DNA from: Phymorhynchus buccinoides
Lineage: Eukaryota > Mollusca > Gastropoda > Neogastropoda > Raphitomidae
DNA length: 64,000 nucleotides
NCBI GenBank assembly: GCA_017654935.2
Contig: CM065690.1
Coordinates: forward strand, 20,849,066 to 20,913,065
Direction of reading: 5' to 3'
Notes under the pieces: generated by a model
Databases searched by the model: none
What the model saw: the letters and a program-made list of their open reading frames with translations, nothing else
What the model was told of the DNA's origin: nothing
Translations under genes and position numbers: made by a program
Shown: in pieces, positions 1-58,431 of the stretch
Layout of the letters: every line of letters starts with the position of its first letter
Numbering within the stretch: position 1 is the first letter of the stretch

Positions 1-99
1 CCCAGTTTTTAAGCTTTTCCAATTCCCATGCCTGTGACCCTTTCGTGGTGCTTGGTCACAAACATGCCCTGGGTCTGTTTCAGCCTTTCTGGCCCACAG

Positions 100-45826
<45,727 letters not shown>

Positions 45827-46460
45827 TCCCCCCTCTGTCCCTCCCGCCCTGCTTCACGCTTCATTTTTCAGGCCTACTTCCCGCCCTGCTTCACGCTTCC
45901 TTTTACAGCCCTACCGCTCTACTTCCATTAACATGGTCGGATATTGACGCGGCGACAAGCCTGACATGACCTTAGCTGTCGACGGGGGGGCCTGTAAACG
46001 ACAAAACTTCCTTCCTTTCTACCCGGATTTTACCGTAGATTGGCTCTGCAAGTCCGTCAGGGGGTTTCATCCATGACCCGCCGCTGATGATGCACGGAGG
46101 ATGGAACTGTGATAGGACAAACTGTCCTGAAAACGAGAAAATCAATGGGACGAAATGCTCTGGGTCTAGCAGAGAAATCAATAGAACAAATCTCTGCCAG
46201 TGGTATGAATAAGGGGTATTATTATTAGGTATTAGGTACTTTATAGTCACAGAGGCGTCTCTGTGAAATTTGGGTTGCTCCCCAGCTGGAGAGCGCGTTG
46301 CAGCCAGAGGCGCGCCACCTATGGGGAGGGAACTCTCCATTAATTAACTCTTTCAAAATTGTGTACGATACCACCACCTAGCACTGCATGAATGACAGCC
46401 AAAGGGAAGGAAACCCAACACCATCCTCTGCCAGTGTTAATATTTTGATAGGACGTTCGT
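45827..46460 (+). other. MICAL: MICAL 3' UTR start and flank
   Basis: C-rich start with a ~43-bp imperfect duplication (CCGCCCTGCTTCACGCTTC at about 45844 and 45880). The dispersed repeat GTCACAGAGGCGTCTCTGTG lies at 46243. No clear polyadenylation site follows soon. Candidates are ATTAAA at 46920 and AATAAA at 49285 and 50283, so the length of the UTR is unknown. Confidence 0.5.
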
Positions 46461-47250
46461 CCAGACAGGACATTTGTCCCGACAGGGGGGTGGGGGGGAC
46501 AATAGGACATTTTCAGTTTGGATAAGTTTGTGTCCTTTGACCTGGACCTCTGGAGCATCTCTGATTACCTCCCTGCGTTGTATCGCTGCTTGTTGTTGCT
46601 GTTTGCTGGTGGCAGAGAAGAAGCGTGGATGGAAAACGCGTATGCGCCGATTGCATGCATGGACTCGGAGTAGATCTATTGCATATGTGTGGTGAGAGAG
46701 AAATAGCGAGAAAAGTTGAAAGGTACAAGTCCCTCAGAAAGGACGAAATAAGAAAAAACACAAACAAACTTATATAAACTGTGACGGTTCGTTCGGAAGA
46801 AAACTAATTCCAAGAAATCATGGCGTATGCAATAATATTCAAATATATTTGATACACCATTTGGAATATTGTTCAGTTTTACGGGGGTGGTGTTTTTGTT
46901 GTTGTCACTGTGCGAATATATTAAAGAAAGAAGAAGAAAAAAGGCAAGCATGCCAGAAAGTGTGGATGTGGAAGCTGAGCTTGTGAAGTTTCTGTTTGCG
47001 TGTGCATCATTTCTTGTGGTGTAGGTGTCTGATAGATGGATGTCAACATGATTTAAGTATGTGTGTGTTGTCAACCATGCCGTTTCTTGCTCCACCTTTG
47101 ATCTTGTTTTCTGGTTGTGCTATTGAGTTGTGGGTGATACAGAGCTTTCGTAGTTGACGAATTGTGGTCATAGAAAGTATTGTTTGCTTTGTGAATGGTC
47201 AGCTCTCTTTTCTTTTTTTTTCTTCTTTTTTTTGGGGGGGGCGCTATTGC
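46461..47250. other. 3' flank, nothing recognised
   Basis: Short open frames only. May be UTR or intergenic. Confidence 0.4.
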
Positions 47251-48090
47251 ACTAGAACCCCCCTATTAAGACTCCCCCGTTCCCCGAAGACGGAGTGTGG
47301 CTGCTCACATGGCGGGGTAATCAAAAACGGTCACACGCGTAATGTTCTCATCCCTATCTGGTGCATTTTTACCATAGTGTTCAAGAGCTTCGGATGTTGG
47401 GATGATCCCGGAGTCTTTTAGCCAAAGTACATCAACAACAACAATAACAAGACTCCCCCTATTAAGGCCAAAAAAAAAAATGTCACTGATTTTCCCTCCC
47501 CTTCATATCCAGACTGCTGGATATTGAGAGTGTCCACCTCCCTATTAACTTGTATTGATTGTAAAGCGCTTTGGGCTCATTTGAGGTAAAGTGCTATATA
47601 AATGTACTATTATTATTATTATTATTATTATTAAGACACTTCCCTATTTAAGAACTTTTTTTTGGGGGGCCTGGTCTTAACCCCTTGACTGCCAGAGAAA
47701 ATTAAAAGAAAACGTCATTGGGCAAATCATGCCACGAAAAAGACAACTGATAGAGCCACTCTGGCAAAATGGTCTGGGGATATAAATCTCTTGACTGTGT
47801 TAGAGCAAAAGCCAGCGTATCAGGGTTATTCCTCTTCATCTGATGATGTCATCAGTGATGTCATCAGGTCAGTACGGGCTACGTTGGTGGCAGTCAAGGA
47901 GTTAAAAGCACAGCCGGGGTATATAAGGAGCGACTCTCACCGCGTGGTCTCATTTCGCCGTCCTGCCCACCGTTCGCTACTCTTTATCCCTACCATTTTC
48001 CCTGCAGCGCGAGCGGCAAGTGTCGGGACTAGCGTGACCTGATTCTTTGGACCGGGTGCTTTGGCTTTAGTAGGGAGATTCCATTGTATT
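47250..48090. mobile_element. Stack of nested mobile elements
   Basis: An outer CAGTGGAACC-like element (AACCCCCCTATTAAGACTCC at 47255; right end TAGTAGGGAGATTCCATTGT about 48068-48087) contains other elements. These are an (AAC)n-tailed repeat (47287-47452, also at 48792 and 60290), a GCGCTTTGGG...GTGCTATATAAATG (ATT)n tail (47553-47633), and a TTAA-bounded family B MITE (47677-47905). Confidence 0.6.
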
Positions 48091-48791
48091 TTATGAATGC
48101 GGAATTTTGAAATCAACTGCAACTAGGCTTTGTTTTGAACAGGAATGCTGTGTGTGTTGTTGGTTGATGAAGCTTTGCGCCATATTTTAAGTTTTGTATT
48201 GTAGATAGATGCGTCAAATAATCGCCTTTCATATACCCTGTGGATACTATAATGGCTATGCCAAAGAATTTATGATTGAAACAGTAAGATGGGAATGCTT
48301 CAGTCATTTCTTAAAAATTTTAGTTCTTGTTTTCTTTCAAAGCATTACAAAAATTGATGACAAAATCGTTCTGTTAATTTAACAGATTTAGGCACTGGAA
48401 TGGCAATTTTAAAAAAAAAAGTAAATTTAAAAAAAAAAAAAAAAAATCCCCCTGACAAAACAGTTCATGGTTTAAGAATGCTATTTATCCTGTATGTGTG
48501 TTGATATTTGCTTGTTCTTGAATGTATGACGTAAGCAATGGTAGAGAGGTGATAAAGGTTCACTGTGTGTGTGTGTGTGAGAGAGAGAAGAGTTTGACAT
48601 TCATCAGGACACATACACTTTGAATGTATTTTAGAGTTCAACTATAGCTTAAGGCTGTGTCAGACCAATTAACATAGGCTAGAACACCAAGGCTTCATCA
48701 AAATGTTGTTATGCTTTGCATAGTTATGCGAGGATTGTCTTAAACCATGACAAGCTCCTAGCATAACATCATCAGTCTCCCAAATACCCAA

Positions 48792-48932
48792 GGTCGGAGA
48801 GTGGCTGCTCATGTGGCGGGGTAATCAAAAACAGTCAGACACGTAATGTTCTCATCCGTAGCTGATGCACTTGTGTTCAAGTGCTACTGCTATTGGTAAC
48901 CAGGGTACGACAACAACAACAACAACAACAAC
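48792..48932 (+). mobile_element. Retroposon-like repeat with (AAC)n tail
   Basis: Shares GTGGCTGCTCATGTGGCGGG, GTAATGTTCTCATCC and GGTACGACAACAACAAC with 47287-47452 and 60290-60462. No A or B box is recognised. Confidence 0.55.
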
Positions 48933-49029
48933 GGTACATGAATGGAACTGAATCAGGTTTGTAATTTCAAGAACCTCACCTCTAGATAGTCTGGGTGTGA
49001 AGAGGGAAGCGCGGGAGATGGGGACATTT

Positions 49030-49165
49030 CTACCCCATCTTCTGGGCCGTACAGTGGCATTGCTCCCATGCTGCTCATTCTAAGTCCCAACTCGCAGCCA
49101 CACCCTGACATGTCAGGTGGCGGAATCTGAAATCAGCAGTCCAAGGGGAGCGAATCTATGTTTGG
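49030..49165. mobile_element. Dispersed repeat (CCCAACTCGCAGCCACACCC)
   Basis: Also present at 50630-50735 (CTTCTGAGCCATACAGAGGC; CCCAACTCGCAGCCACACCC). Boundaries unknown. Confidence 0.5.
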
Positions 49166-50196
49166 CCATCAGAGGGGATGGGGAAAATGAATGATGGTGA
49201 TGGGTGTTGTTTATATTCCACTGCCATCTGTACAAAAATTGACACAACACTAAATCGCCCTTACTCCGTCTATCAGCTACTCGAAATAAAGCGGTTTCTT
49301 TTATCGATTTTTTTAAACAACGTATGTGAATTACGTATGATTAAAGCTGTTTCTCTTATTGGATTTTTCAACAGCTAATGTGAATCATGTATGATTAAAG
49401 CTGTTCCTTTCATAGATTTTTAACAACTTATGTGAAGAATTATGCATGATTGTTTTTAGTCCATAAGGCATTAGCGTTTTATTGGTAGTGAAGCCAGTAC
49501 AGTCGTAGAATCCGTGTTTAAAATCCCTGTGTACATATGATCTCTTTTCATTCATTGTCTTGTATTTTCCATTGGCCTGTGTGTGTGTGTGTGTGGTTTT
49601 CCCTGCGTTGCGTGTTCCCCAGTCTTTCATTTTTTGGCATAGTTTACCTGATTTGTAGTGGTCATTTTGCTGGTTTTAGTGCGATTAGCTGTAGTGTGTG
49701 TGTGTATGTATGTGTGTGTGATAAAACGCGTTGGATGGTGTGTATGTGTGTTTGTCTGAAAAGTGAGAGATGCTTCAGTTTGCGACTTACATTTTTTTCC
49801 TTTCCTTTTTACTTTTAGGTATAAACAGTATCATAGGCTGTGATTTCCTCGCCCTGAGAATATGAATGGATATTTAGTCTGCCGGTTTTGTATATGACAG
49901 GTTTTTTTTAACGATTTTCCCCTTTTCTACCGCCTTTTTTGGTTATTTTTATATTTTGCCAGCGCTTCGAATGATGGCATGATTATGCACACGCAACAAA
50001 ATGTTTGGGTGAGGGTGTAGGTGTGTGTATGGGTATAGAGATCTTGTTTACCTGATTCGCCATGTTTTACATAAATCTGTGCTTGCTTTAGTGTGTGAGT
50101 GAGCAGATTTGCTTGCGCATGTAGCATGTTTTATTGTACAGGGTAATGGTTAACACAAATATTATTTATAGTATTATTTGGTACAAAGATGGTTCT

Positions 50197-50198
<2 letters not shown>
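49166..50198. other. 3' flank, nothing recognised
   Basis: Two ~60-bp direct repeats (GTATGATTAAAGCTGTT.C.T near 49335 and 49388) and TG tracts near 49577 and 49696. No gene. Confidence 0.45.

Positions 50199-50263
<65 letters not shown>
50199..50263. repeat. (CT)n microsatellite
   Basis: About 65 bp, followed by a second CT tract near 50305. Confidence 0.95.
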
Positions 50264-50268
<5 letters not shown>

Positions 50269-51376
50269 TAGTCTTTTCCCTCAATAAAAAAGGTTCGTTC
50301 GTTCTCTCTTTCTCTCTCTCTCTCTCTGTTGCTCAACATTGTATTGAGGCCTAAGGCCAATGTACAATAAACATCCAAGTTCTCTCTGTTGCTCCGTATA
50401 GTTATAACACACACGCAAAGTAATATTTCACATTTTCCAAATGAGACAAGTTAAAAAAAGATAAGCTGTGATTGTAGAAAAAGTCACCATGATGTAAAAA
50501 ACACACACCAGAAAGCAGACTGGTGATATTATGACACTAAAGGAACAGTGGAATACTAATTTATAAGAATTTCTATCGTGATTTTATTCCCTGAGGGTTC
50601 ACTTTGTAAGAATTGAATTTTTTTTCCCCGCTGTCTTCTGAGCCATACAGAGGCATTGCTGCCATGTTGCTCGTAGTTCCATGTCCCAACTCGCAGCCAC
50701 ACCCCAGTTTGTTAGGTCATAGACCCTTCAACCAGCAGTGTTGTAATACACCTGTATTGTTAAAAAAATTGTGAGTTTCCTGGTGTTGCACTGCCTCCAG
50801 GCATTGCCTCCAGGATCGTTCCCACCATCTTTATATCTACTAATGTCCCATATGTGTCTGTTCCAGACCAGAGGATGTTAAGCAGAATTTCATCAGTGCA
50901 CAGTTGATTTTGATTGCTCTTACTTTACTGCTGACAGGGTTCACACGGTCTTTGAGAAATGGAGTGCCATTTTCAAGTCTGAAAATTTGGCTTTGGTCTG
51001 TGAAAAAAAATCATGAAATGGTTTTGAAAAAGTCATTGATGCCATGTTTTGGGGTTTCCTTCCAGAATTGATAAAGAAGCCATTTAATTTGACTTATTTT
51101 CCATATAGCAGACGTCATCGATTTGTCGAGAGATACTTCCATTCTCTGTATCCAGATCTTTTGGCTACACCTGTGCAACTTGAATGATCGTGATCGAAAC
51201 GATCTTCATCATTGCATGTCGCGAGAGGTCTTTGAAAGTAGGATAAAAGGTCTTTGAAAGTTTGTGAATTTTGATCATAAAAATCTGTATGAAAACCCTG
51301 GCTAAGCATGGGCCATGATGGGTTACCCTTATTGAGGATATGTGTGGGGGGAGAGTGAGGAAGTTCAATGGGACAG

Positions 51377-51567
51377 AAGCAATAACGGGCACAGAATTAG
51401 GCTGTATGCACATTTACCAACACTTCCATATGGAAACACACCCGCAACCCGCCCCTCAAAAAAATTAAAGTAACTTTAATTTTTTTGAGGGGCGGGTTGC
51501 GGGTGTGTTTCCATATGGAAGTGTTGGTAAATGTGCATACAGCCTAATTCTGTGCCCGTTATTGCTT
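51377..51567. mobile_element. Perfect 95-bp inverted repeat with 1-nt spacer
   Basis: Arms 51377-51471 and 51473-51567 match base for base, from AAGCAATAACGGGCACAGAA to ATTAAAGT, with a single A between them. The motif AGGCTGTATGCACAT within resembles the ends of the GGCCGTGT MITEs at 6689 and 55406, so a foldback transposon or a head-to-head MITE pair is likely. Confidence 0.9.
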
Positions 51568-51569
51568 AT

Positions 51570-52706
51570 ATGCAAATCCCATCCACCTATTTCTTACTTT
51601 CTTTTAGTTAATTGTGGATGGGATATGCGCACAGGTTTCAGCGAGTAATGTGCACAAGCCCTGAGAGTAATATCGTTAGCAGCTATGAATATAATGCACC
51701 GTACTTTTGTCAAATCTTGCTCACAGCAAATGTCACTGTAACCAGCTGATAGAGACATCGAACATTGTTCAGAAATCTATATTAATCTTCATCATTGCTT
51801 CATAAAAAAACACCCAACAACATGCTTCTAGAAACTTTTATAAAAGAATAATATGTCAATGCATGACCAATACTTCCCTTTAGACAAAACATACTCACAT
51901 TATCTCTTTAGCATAGTTAAAACATTTAAGATCTACAGTACAGCTTGATCTGGTTCTGGTTCAGTACGTTGTAGACGCCACTTCTGACGATAAATCGTGA
52001 CAGATTGCGAAATTGCTGCTTATAATATGCAAACATTGAGCTTTTCTGCGTGTTTTGATTAATTTTGTACGTGTGACAGAATTATTGGAAGACGGCGCCC
52101 CTTGCTCTTGATCAAGATCAAGAGTTCCTGTTCAATACTCATTATCAGTTTGTAATTATTTATTTTGATGTCTGCTGATCGTTTGTCCTTGCCTTGTGCA
52201 TATGTATAGTTGTTCTGCTCCGTTTCTTAGGCTTGTTCAATGGTAAATGTACTCGTTTTAAGCAGCATTTTTTTTTTTTTTTTTTTTGCCATTCCTACTG
52301 CTTCTGTTTCTGTTCATTCCGTGGTCCTATTCAATTTTGTTACGCTGGTTTAGTTTGTTTTGGAAACGTGCAAGTCTAAGCCGTTCACAGTCCATTTTAT
52401 CAAATTCATTTGGAGAGCTTGAATCCGCACCACTTTCTGCCATGTTTGATGTTCAGATTGTTTGCCCTAGGTCAGGCGGAGTAACTCTGAACGAACGTGC
52501 GGGTAACTCTGAACGACCGTCGTGGCAAATGGCCTATTACTGGATGGAAATCGAAAATATTTTCATTAGAATTAATCTGTATGAATTATGAATCTTTTCA
52601 TAATGCATTGCCTTGGGTTCTGTGATTCTGTTGGCGCCTGCATATTCCCTTCGGCCTAAATTGTTTGCATCTGTTTGTACAAACGGCTTTTGCCTTATCA
52701 TTTTGA
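51570..52706. other. 3' flank, nothing recognised
   Basis: Poly-T at 52269. GGTAACTCTGAACGA(A/C)CGT is repeated twice near 52482-52520. No gene. Confidence 0.45.
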
Positions 52707-52860
52707 TACAGTGGACCTCCCTATTAAGACTCCCTCCTACTTCACTCAGACATTGCCCTTCTTTGTAAGTATTAAAATTACCTCCCTATTACAACTCCCT
52801 CCCATTTAAGACCTTATTTGGGATGATTTTTCAAGGTCTTCATAGGGAGGTTTCACTGTA
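52706..52860. mobile_element. CAGTGGACCTCCC MITE
   Basis: Ends ACAGTGGACCTCCCTATTAA and ATAGGGAGGTTTCACTGTA. Confidence 0.7.
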
Positions 52861-53897
52861 TATTATTGAAAGTAGTTTTTCTGTGTTCGAGAAGAAAGTG
52901 GAATAATGGAAACAAATGGATTTGTGTGTGTGTGGTGTTGTTTAAACATTTCTGTTTAAATATTTTTGAATGTGATCAAGAAAGTAATATAATATGTTGC
53001 CTGGTGAAGTCTACACGTTGACTTGAAACAAAGACTCGTGAAGATCAATACTATTATTAATAATAATATGGGTAATGTGCTACTTGAGATTGTATGCATA
53101 AAGTGAAGACTTGAACAGATCGTGGGAACACATCATTGAAACCTTATAACATAATGTATCCTATTGCGATAGGATTTTAAGGAAATGCTATTGGAAAATG
53201 GTAGGAATGATTAAACTCAAAACAAACCTCAAAAGTACATTCAGAGTAGATATAGACTCGCATTTGTGTGTACAATGTGTGATCATCCTTTGGTTGGTTT
53301 CACTGGCATTTCTTCAGGGGGTGGGAGTTGGAGTATCGGGGTCGTTCACATCTGTTTTTTTATGAACTACTGCACAGAATCGCTTCAAATTTTGTTGAGT
53401 GATCTATGACCTATCAAATGAAGAATTACCGTGATCAGTGATATCCTTGTTTTTATTTGTCGCCAGCTCTTTATTTAGAAAGCTAAGGGAAAAAATGAGT
53501 TTAACGACCTCCGACCTGGTACAGATACATAATGGAACATTTCTATGTATTTTATGTAAAGATAGTGGGCTGATCCTGGAGGTACTGCAATACCAGGTCC
53601 ACCCTTAGCTCTACAAAATGAAGATGACATCTATGCCAGAACAGTGCTGAAATTAGTATATACAGTGGAATCCACCTTTCTCAAAAAAACCGGGCAACTT
53701 TAAAAGACTGGATAACTCACAATAATGTTTGGATAGGTTTAATCATTTTTATGCAAATGAAATAAATATTTTTATCCCAATATATCTCAAAATAAAATTT
53801 CAATCTCTTCAGTTTTGACATATCAGATCTCCACTGCATTAATTTGATATACGATTGTCTCACACATGACATTTAAAGCTGAGTTATAGATACTTTT
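52861..53897. other. 3' flank with one dispersed repeat
   Basis: 53500-53605 matches 24523-24605. Otherwise nothing recognised. Confidence 0.45.
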
Positions 53898-54142
53898 TTA
53901 ACCCTTTCACCGCCAATGTCGCATTTTTGCACCCGAATGATTTATACCAATTTCATAAAAAGCCTTGAAATCTGGGTCTGTTATCCAACGATCTTGTGTT
54001 CTTGATATTAAGAGGTAAGGATATGCCCTATTTTAAGCATCTCACAGAGGAATCCCCAAAATTGCTTACTAAATCTTTTCTCTGATCCATGTAAGTTTAA
54101 TCGAAAATGTTGGCTAAAAATGGCTGGCGGCGAAAGGGTTAA
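53898..54142 (+). mobile_element. piggyBac-like MITE, family A
   Basis: TTAA-bounded, ends CCCTTTCACCGCCA and GGCGGCGAAAGGG. Confidence 0.8.
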
Positions 54143-54462
54143 GGAATAAATGACATGAGTTTTACAGGTGTTTCTTCTTCTGTAATCAATCCTCCAATGT
54201 TCTTTCAGAAATCTCTTCATTTGTGAGGAAAAATTAGGTTGTGTTCAGTTTGTTTCACATCTATTTTACAATGGCGATTATTATAATTCATGACCGTTAG
54301 GTTCCAAAATGTTCCTGCTTTTGTTTCTCTTCGTTGCATCGTTTCTATATCTTTATCTTCAAAGATTTTCCAGTCTTGTGTGGTTGTGACAGTGCTGAAT
54401 TCAACGCAGAAGTTTAGTTTGTGACCTTTTCATTTCCTTTCATTTTGCTCTCTCTCTCTCTC

Positions 54463-54600
54463 CAAAATGAGGTCTTATACAGGAGGGGTCTTTAAAGGAG
54501 GTAATTTTAATACTTACAAAGAAGGGCAATGTCTGAGAAGTAGGTCTTATATGGGAGGGAGTCTAATAATGGGAGGTCTTATAAGGGAGGTTCCACTGTA
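54463..54600. mobile_element. Truncated CAGTGGAACC MITE
   Basis: Starts CCAAAATGAGGTCTTATA after a CT tract and ends AAGGGAGGTTCCACTGTA. The left terminus is missing. Confidence 0.65.
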
Positions 54601-54672
54601 ATTGCGTCCTTTATCCTCTGCTGTCTGAGTGACAGTGTTCAGACTGGTAATACAAAAACGACACTGATACGA

Positions 54673-54923
54673 TTAACCCTTTCACCGCCAAAGTCGCATT
54701 TTAGCACCACAGTGATTTAACACCTATGTCACTAAAAGGCATCACATCACATTGGGGTCTATTATCCAAAGACCCTATTGTTTTAGTTTTGGAAAGTAAG
54801 GATAGACCTTATTTTATATATCTCACAGAAGAATCCTCAATACTGCAGATGGAATTTGTTCTCTACCCAAGTAAATTTATTGGAAAATGTTGGCTGAAAT
54901 ATGACTGGCGGTGAAAGGGTTAA
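54673..54923 (+). mobile_element. piggyBac-like MITE, family A
   Basis: TTAA-bounded, ends CCCTTTCACCGCCA and GGCGGTGAAAGGG. Confidence 0.8.
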
Positions 54924-55405
54924 GTTGAGTTAATGACTTCTTTCTTTGAAGACTTTTTTTTAACTGGATTTTTGATAGGCTGCTTTTTTTTTGGTATTAG
55001 GTATTTACTATATTATCAATGTACGTACATGTAGCTATGGTTGTGCTTGGATGAATGGAAGGTATTCACGGGCCATTTTCTTGGAATCTTTTTTTTTGGT
55101 TAATCAAGGGGGTAGAAGCTTAACCAAGTCAAGATACATAGGACGGTTTTAAATCAATTGCCAGTAGTCACCAAGAAGGCTTATCCAGGACAAAGTCTTT
55201 GAGGAATGAAAAGCGATATGTGAGAAATTATAAAGTGTACAGTTCGATATATAATATAATGTTATGCTTTCAAGGATGTGTACTGTCGCTTCAAAATGGA
55301 TTTGCCCTCAAGTGCAATGTACAGTGTATTACCCACAATATTTATCACCAGTCGCATTAATATGAGTATCCTGCTTTTTCCTTGTATTCCCAGAGTTCCC
55401 TTGAT
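54924..55405. other. 3' flank, nothing recognised
   Basis: AT-rich, no motif. Confidence 0.4.
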
Positions 55406-55597
55406 AGGCCGGGTTCACATTAGACGCGTAAGTTCTGTACGGAAAACCCTAAATAAGTGGAAGAAAAAAGGATAAATGTTCACGCATATAGGGGAAATTT
55501 GGACACTTGCGCAAATCTGTTCCCTTTGTTTCACTTATTTATGGATTGCGCACGGGTTTCCGCATGGAATATCCACTTATGTGTGGACACGGCCTAA
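55406..55597. mobile_element. GGCCGTGT-ended MITE
   Basis: Inverted orientation relative to 6689-6884: starts AGGCCGGGTTCACATTAGAC and ends TTATGTGTGGACACGGCCT. About 190 bp. Confidence 0.7.
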
Positions 55598-56095
55598 TAA
55601 TGTTCAGTATTTCTTTTTTTTCACTGTATAAAAAATGAACCATCTGTCTCAATCAGTGAGCCATTTGTTATATATAACTCAATGGGGTTGCTGAAATAAA
55701 AGTCATTCATACTTTTTACGTAAGTGTATACATGTACTTGTATAGGTGGTGCGTATTTGTATTGGGTATCCAAATTAGCAAGTGCAATTTGAGGTGGAAG
55801 TTTTCCTGCAAACGTGGTGTCCTGTCTAAAACTGAAGACTTAATATCTCGACAACAGCATATAATTCTTGATGAACAAGCAGACTGCCTGAGTACCGGAA
55901 CTGACTTTCTCTCACTCTCTCCCAAGGTGTGTTTCATTACGCATGCATGAATATGGGAAAGATGATGGTGGTAAGAGTTGACAACTTTCAATTGCAAAGG
56001 AGAACTGTTTACATTACTGTGAGTAACAAAATAAGAACATTTATGAGTTGTGTATCTTTATAAGTCCAAACCAACTTGCTCTGGGCCTGTATTCA

Positions 56096-56228
56096 CATTG
56101 AGATAGCATGAGACTTAGCATGATGCTAACTTAGAAGCTCTTCCAATGTCCTATAGGATTTAATAGGACTTTTGGAAGAGCTTCTAAGTTAGCATGTCTC
56201 ATGTTATCTCAACGTGAATACAGGCCCT
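56096..56228. mobile_element. Foldback element (GGCCTGTATTCAC)
   Basis: Arms GGGCCTGTATTCACATTGAG... and ...CAACGTGAATACAGGCCC, continuing through GCTAACTTAGAAGCTCTTCC and its complement. A small unpaired CTTAGCATGAT is present in one arm. Confidence 0.75.
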
Positions 56229-56309
56229 GGTCATTTGCCACTGTAGCGGTTGCCGCTGTATCAAAGTTGCCACCCTTGAATTTGGTGACTGGATCAATCG
56301 TTGTATATG

Positions 56310-56574
56310 CATGGGTGGAACATTTCCTGGTATGCAAGAATTTCCTGTTTTTGGATTTTACCAGAAAAGGAAGTTCCTTTTTTGTCAATTTGTCAAACAA
56401 GATCTTTGTGTGTCTACTGTATTTTTCAAACACTTTAAAATAAGCATTTGTATAAATTGTGGAAAAAGCGATCTAAAATACCTTCATAAATCAATTTTTG
56501 CTTCAGCTGCAGGGGGACATTACCCCTGGACCCCGGCCTTTCAGGGTTTTTTCATTTTGTGTAGTTGCACCCAT
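56310..56574 (+). mobile_element. GGGTGCAAC-ended element, family F
   Basis: Ends ATGGGTGGAACATTTCCTGG and GTGTAGTTGCACCCAT. Confidence 0.7.
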
Positions 56575-56667
56575 GTATATGAGATGCCACCCAGTTACCC
56601 TCCAAATACCCAACTATGTAAGTATCACCGTCTTCTCCCCTGTCTTGATGCTGCGAGAGTATGATAG

Positions 56668-56846
56668 TACAGTGGAACCTCCCTTATAAGACCTCGCATT
56701 ATAAGACTCCCTCCCACATAAGACCTACTTTTCTGAGACATTGCCCTTCTTTGTAAGTATTAACATTACCTCCCTTTGAGACCCCTCCCTTATAAGACCT
56801 CATTTTGGATGATTTTTGAAGGTCTTATAAGGGAGGTTCCACTGTA
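56668..56846. mobile_element. CAGTGGAACCTCCC MITE, near-consensus copy
   Basis: Ends TACAGTGGAACCTCCCTTAT and ATAAGGGAGGTTCCACTGTA, about 179 bp, with TA at both edges. Confidence 0.8.
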
Positions 56847-57081
56847 TTGTGTGAACTGTGCTGCCATTGCCCCCTGGTTTGTTGTTGGTCGGGGAAGCAA
56901 AACATGACTTTTCTTTGACCTTGCTATGAAGAACTATATGACTTTACCGTGAGAGTGAGAGAATTTGTGATGATGTGTTTATGTGCTAAATGTGACCCCA
57001 GCACCACGAAAGGGACAACTCTCTTTCTATTGATACAAGAACCATTTTTGTATCTTTTTCCGTTCCGGAGTTATGAACATT

Positions 57082-57289
57082 CAGACCTGTTTACCCCCTA
57101 CACTAGTCTTGAGTAGTCTGGATAGCTGAAATGAGTAGTTTTTGTGTGAAATGAGTAATCCTCCTCATTAAACCATCAAAGAATGTTCACTGAAAATGAG
57201 TAATTAGAGCATTATTTTCAATTTTGAAGAGTAGTAGAGGTCCAAATTGAGTAGAATACTACTCCAAAAGAGTAGAGTAAGCAGGTCTG
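57082..57289 (+). mobile_element. CAGACCTG-family MITE with 6-bp duplication
   Basis: Ends CAGACCTGTTTACCCC and GTAAGCAGGTCTG. The duplication AACATT is at 57076-57081 and 57290-57295. The interior is rich in GAGTAG. Sister of 6146-6358. Confidence 0.8.
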
Positions 57290-57675
57290 AACATTTAATG
57301 TTTAGTAGGGTGAGCGTCGGCACAAGTCTGAAGTCGAGCCTAGCTGAAGAAAATGCATTGACCTACCCGTTTTAAAGCACTTATAAGACCATTTAGAGAC
57401 CATATTATAGATTATCCTTTATAAATATGAAAGACAAAATGTTGGAGAACACGAAAATACCCATAACTCAGAATTGACAAAAAATTAGATTTTTGACTTT
57501 CCTAGCTATCCTTTGTGAGAAACTATCCCAGCGACTTAATGTCCCTTTCGTGGTGCTGGGTCACAATTGGGTAAATCACTACATGTAAGTGTGCATTATC
57601 TATTTAAAAACTTCCTTGCTGCTGGAAAGTCTTGGTCATCTGGACGCGTTTCTTTGCTCCACTTTTTTTAAAATT

Positions 57676-57929
57676 TTAACCCTTTCGCCGCCAGCCTTTT
57701 TCCAGCAAAAAAATATCATTAAACTTAGCTGGGTATAGAAAAAAAAGAAAAAAGTATCTGCAATATGGGGAATTCCTCTATGACATGTATTACATTAGGC
57801 CTATCCTTACCTCACGAAATTAAGAAAATAGGGTTTTGGGATAACAGGCCCTGATTTGATGCCTTTTTTGTGATATAGGTGTTAAACCTTTGTGGTGAAT
57901 AAATGCGACATTGGCGGTGAAAGGGTTAA
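57676..57929 (-). mobile_element. piggyBac-like MITE, family A
   Basis: TTAA-bounded, ends CCCTTTCGCCGCCAGCC and GGCGGTGAAAGGG. Confidence 0.8.
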
Positions 57930-58431
57930 ATCTAAAAGTAGAATGAAACCAACTTTGTAAATGGCTTGGCCCTTTTATTTATGTATCTTCGTGATTATTA
58001 TTATTTATTAGAACGACAGGGACTTCTTTATTGATGTGTCTGGATCTGTACTATGCCTCTTTGATTTTATTGTCTTTGCAACATTTTATGGGGGAAGGGG
58101 GGGGGGGGGGCTTAACAATTTTCCTTTAACATGAAATGCTAGCGTGGAACTATGTAACCAGGAGGAACCGGTAATCTTCATGACAGACTTCGCATCTCAT
58201 CTTGTTTCGCCTCGGGAGCAAAATCTGAACAAACTTACGTGAAGACATTTTTTTTTTTAAATGCGCACTTGGTGCTTATTATACCATACTGTGTACTGAT
58301 GCATCATTATCCCTGCCCACCATCGTTGACTAGTTCGTACGATTCACGATATAATACAAAGTCTTTGTTTTAAATAGTCAAAGATATAACCAATGTTGGC
58401 TGTATTTCATGATCTAATGAAAAGTCTCTCT

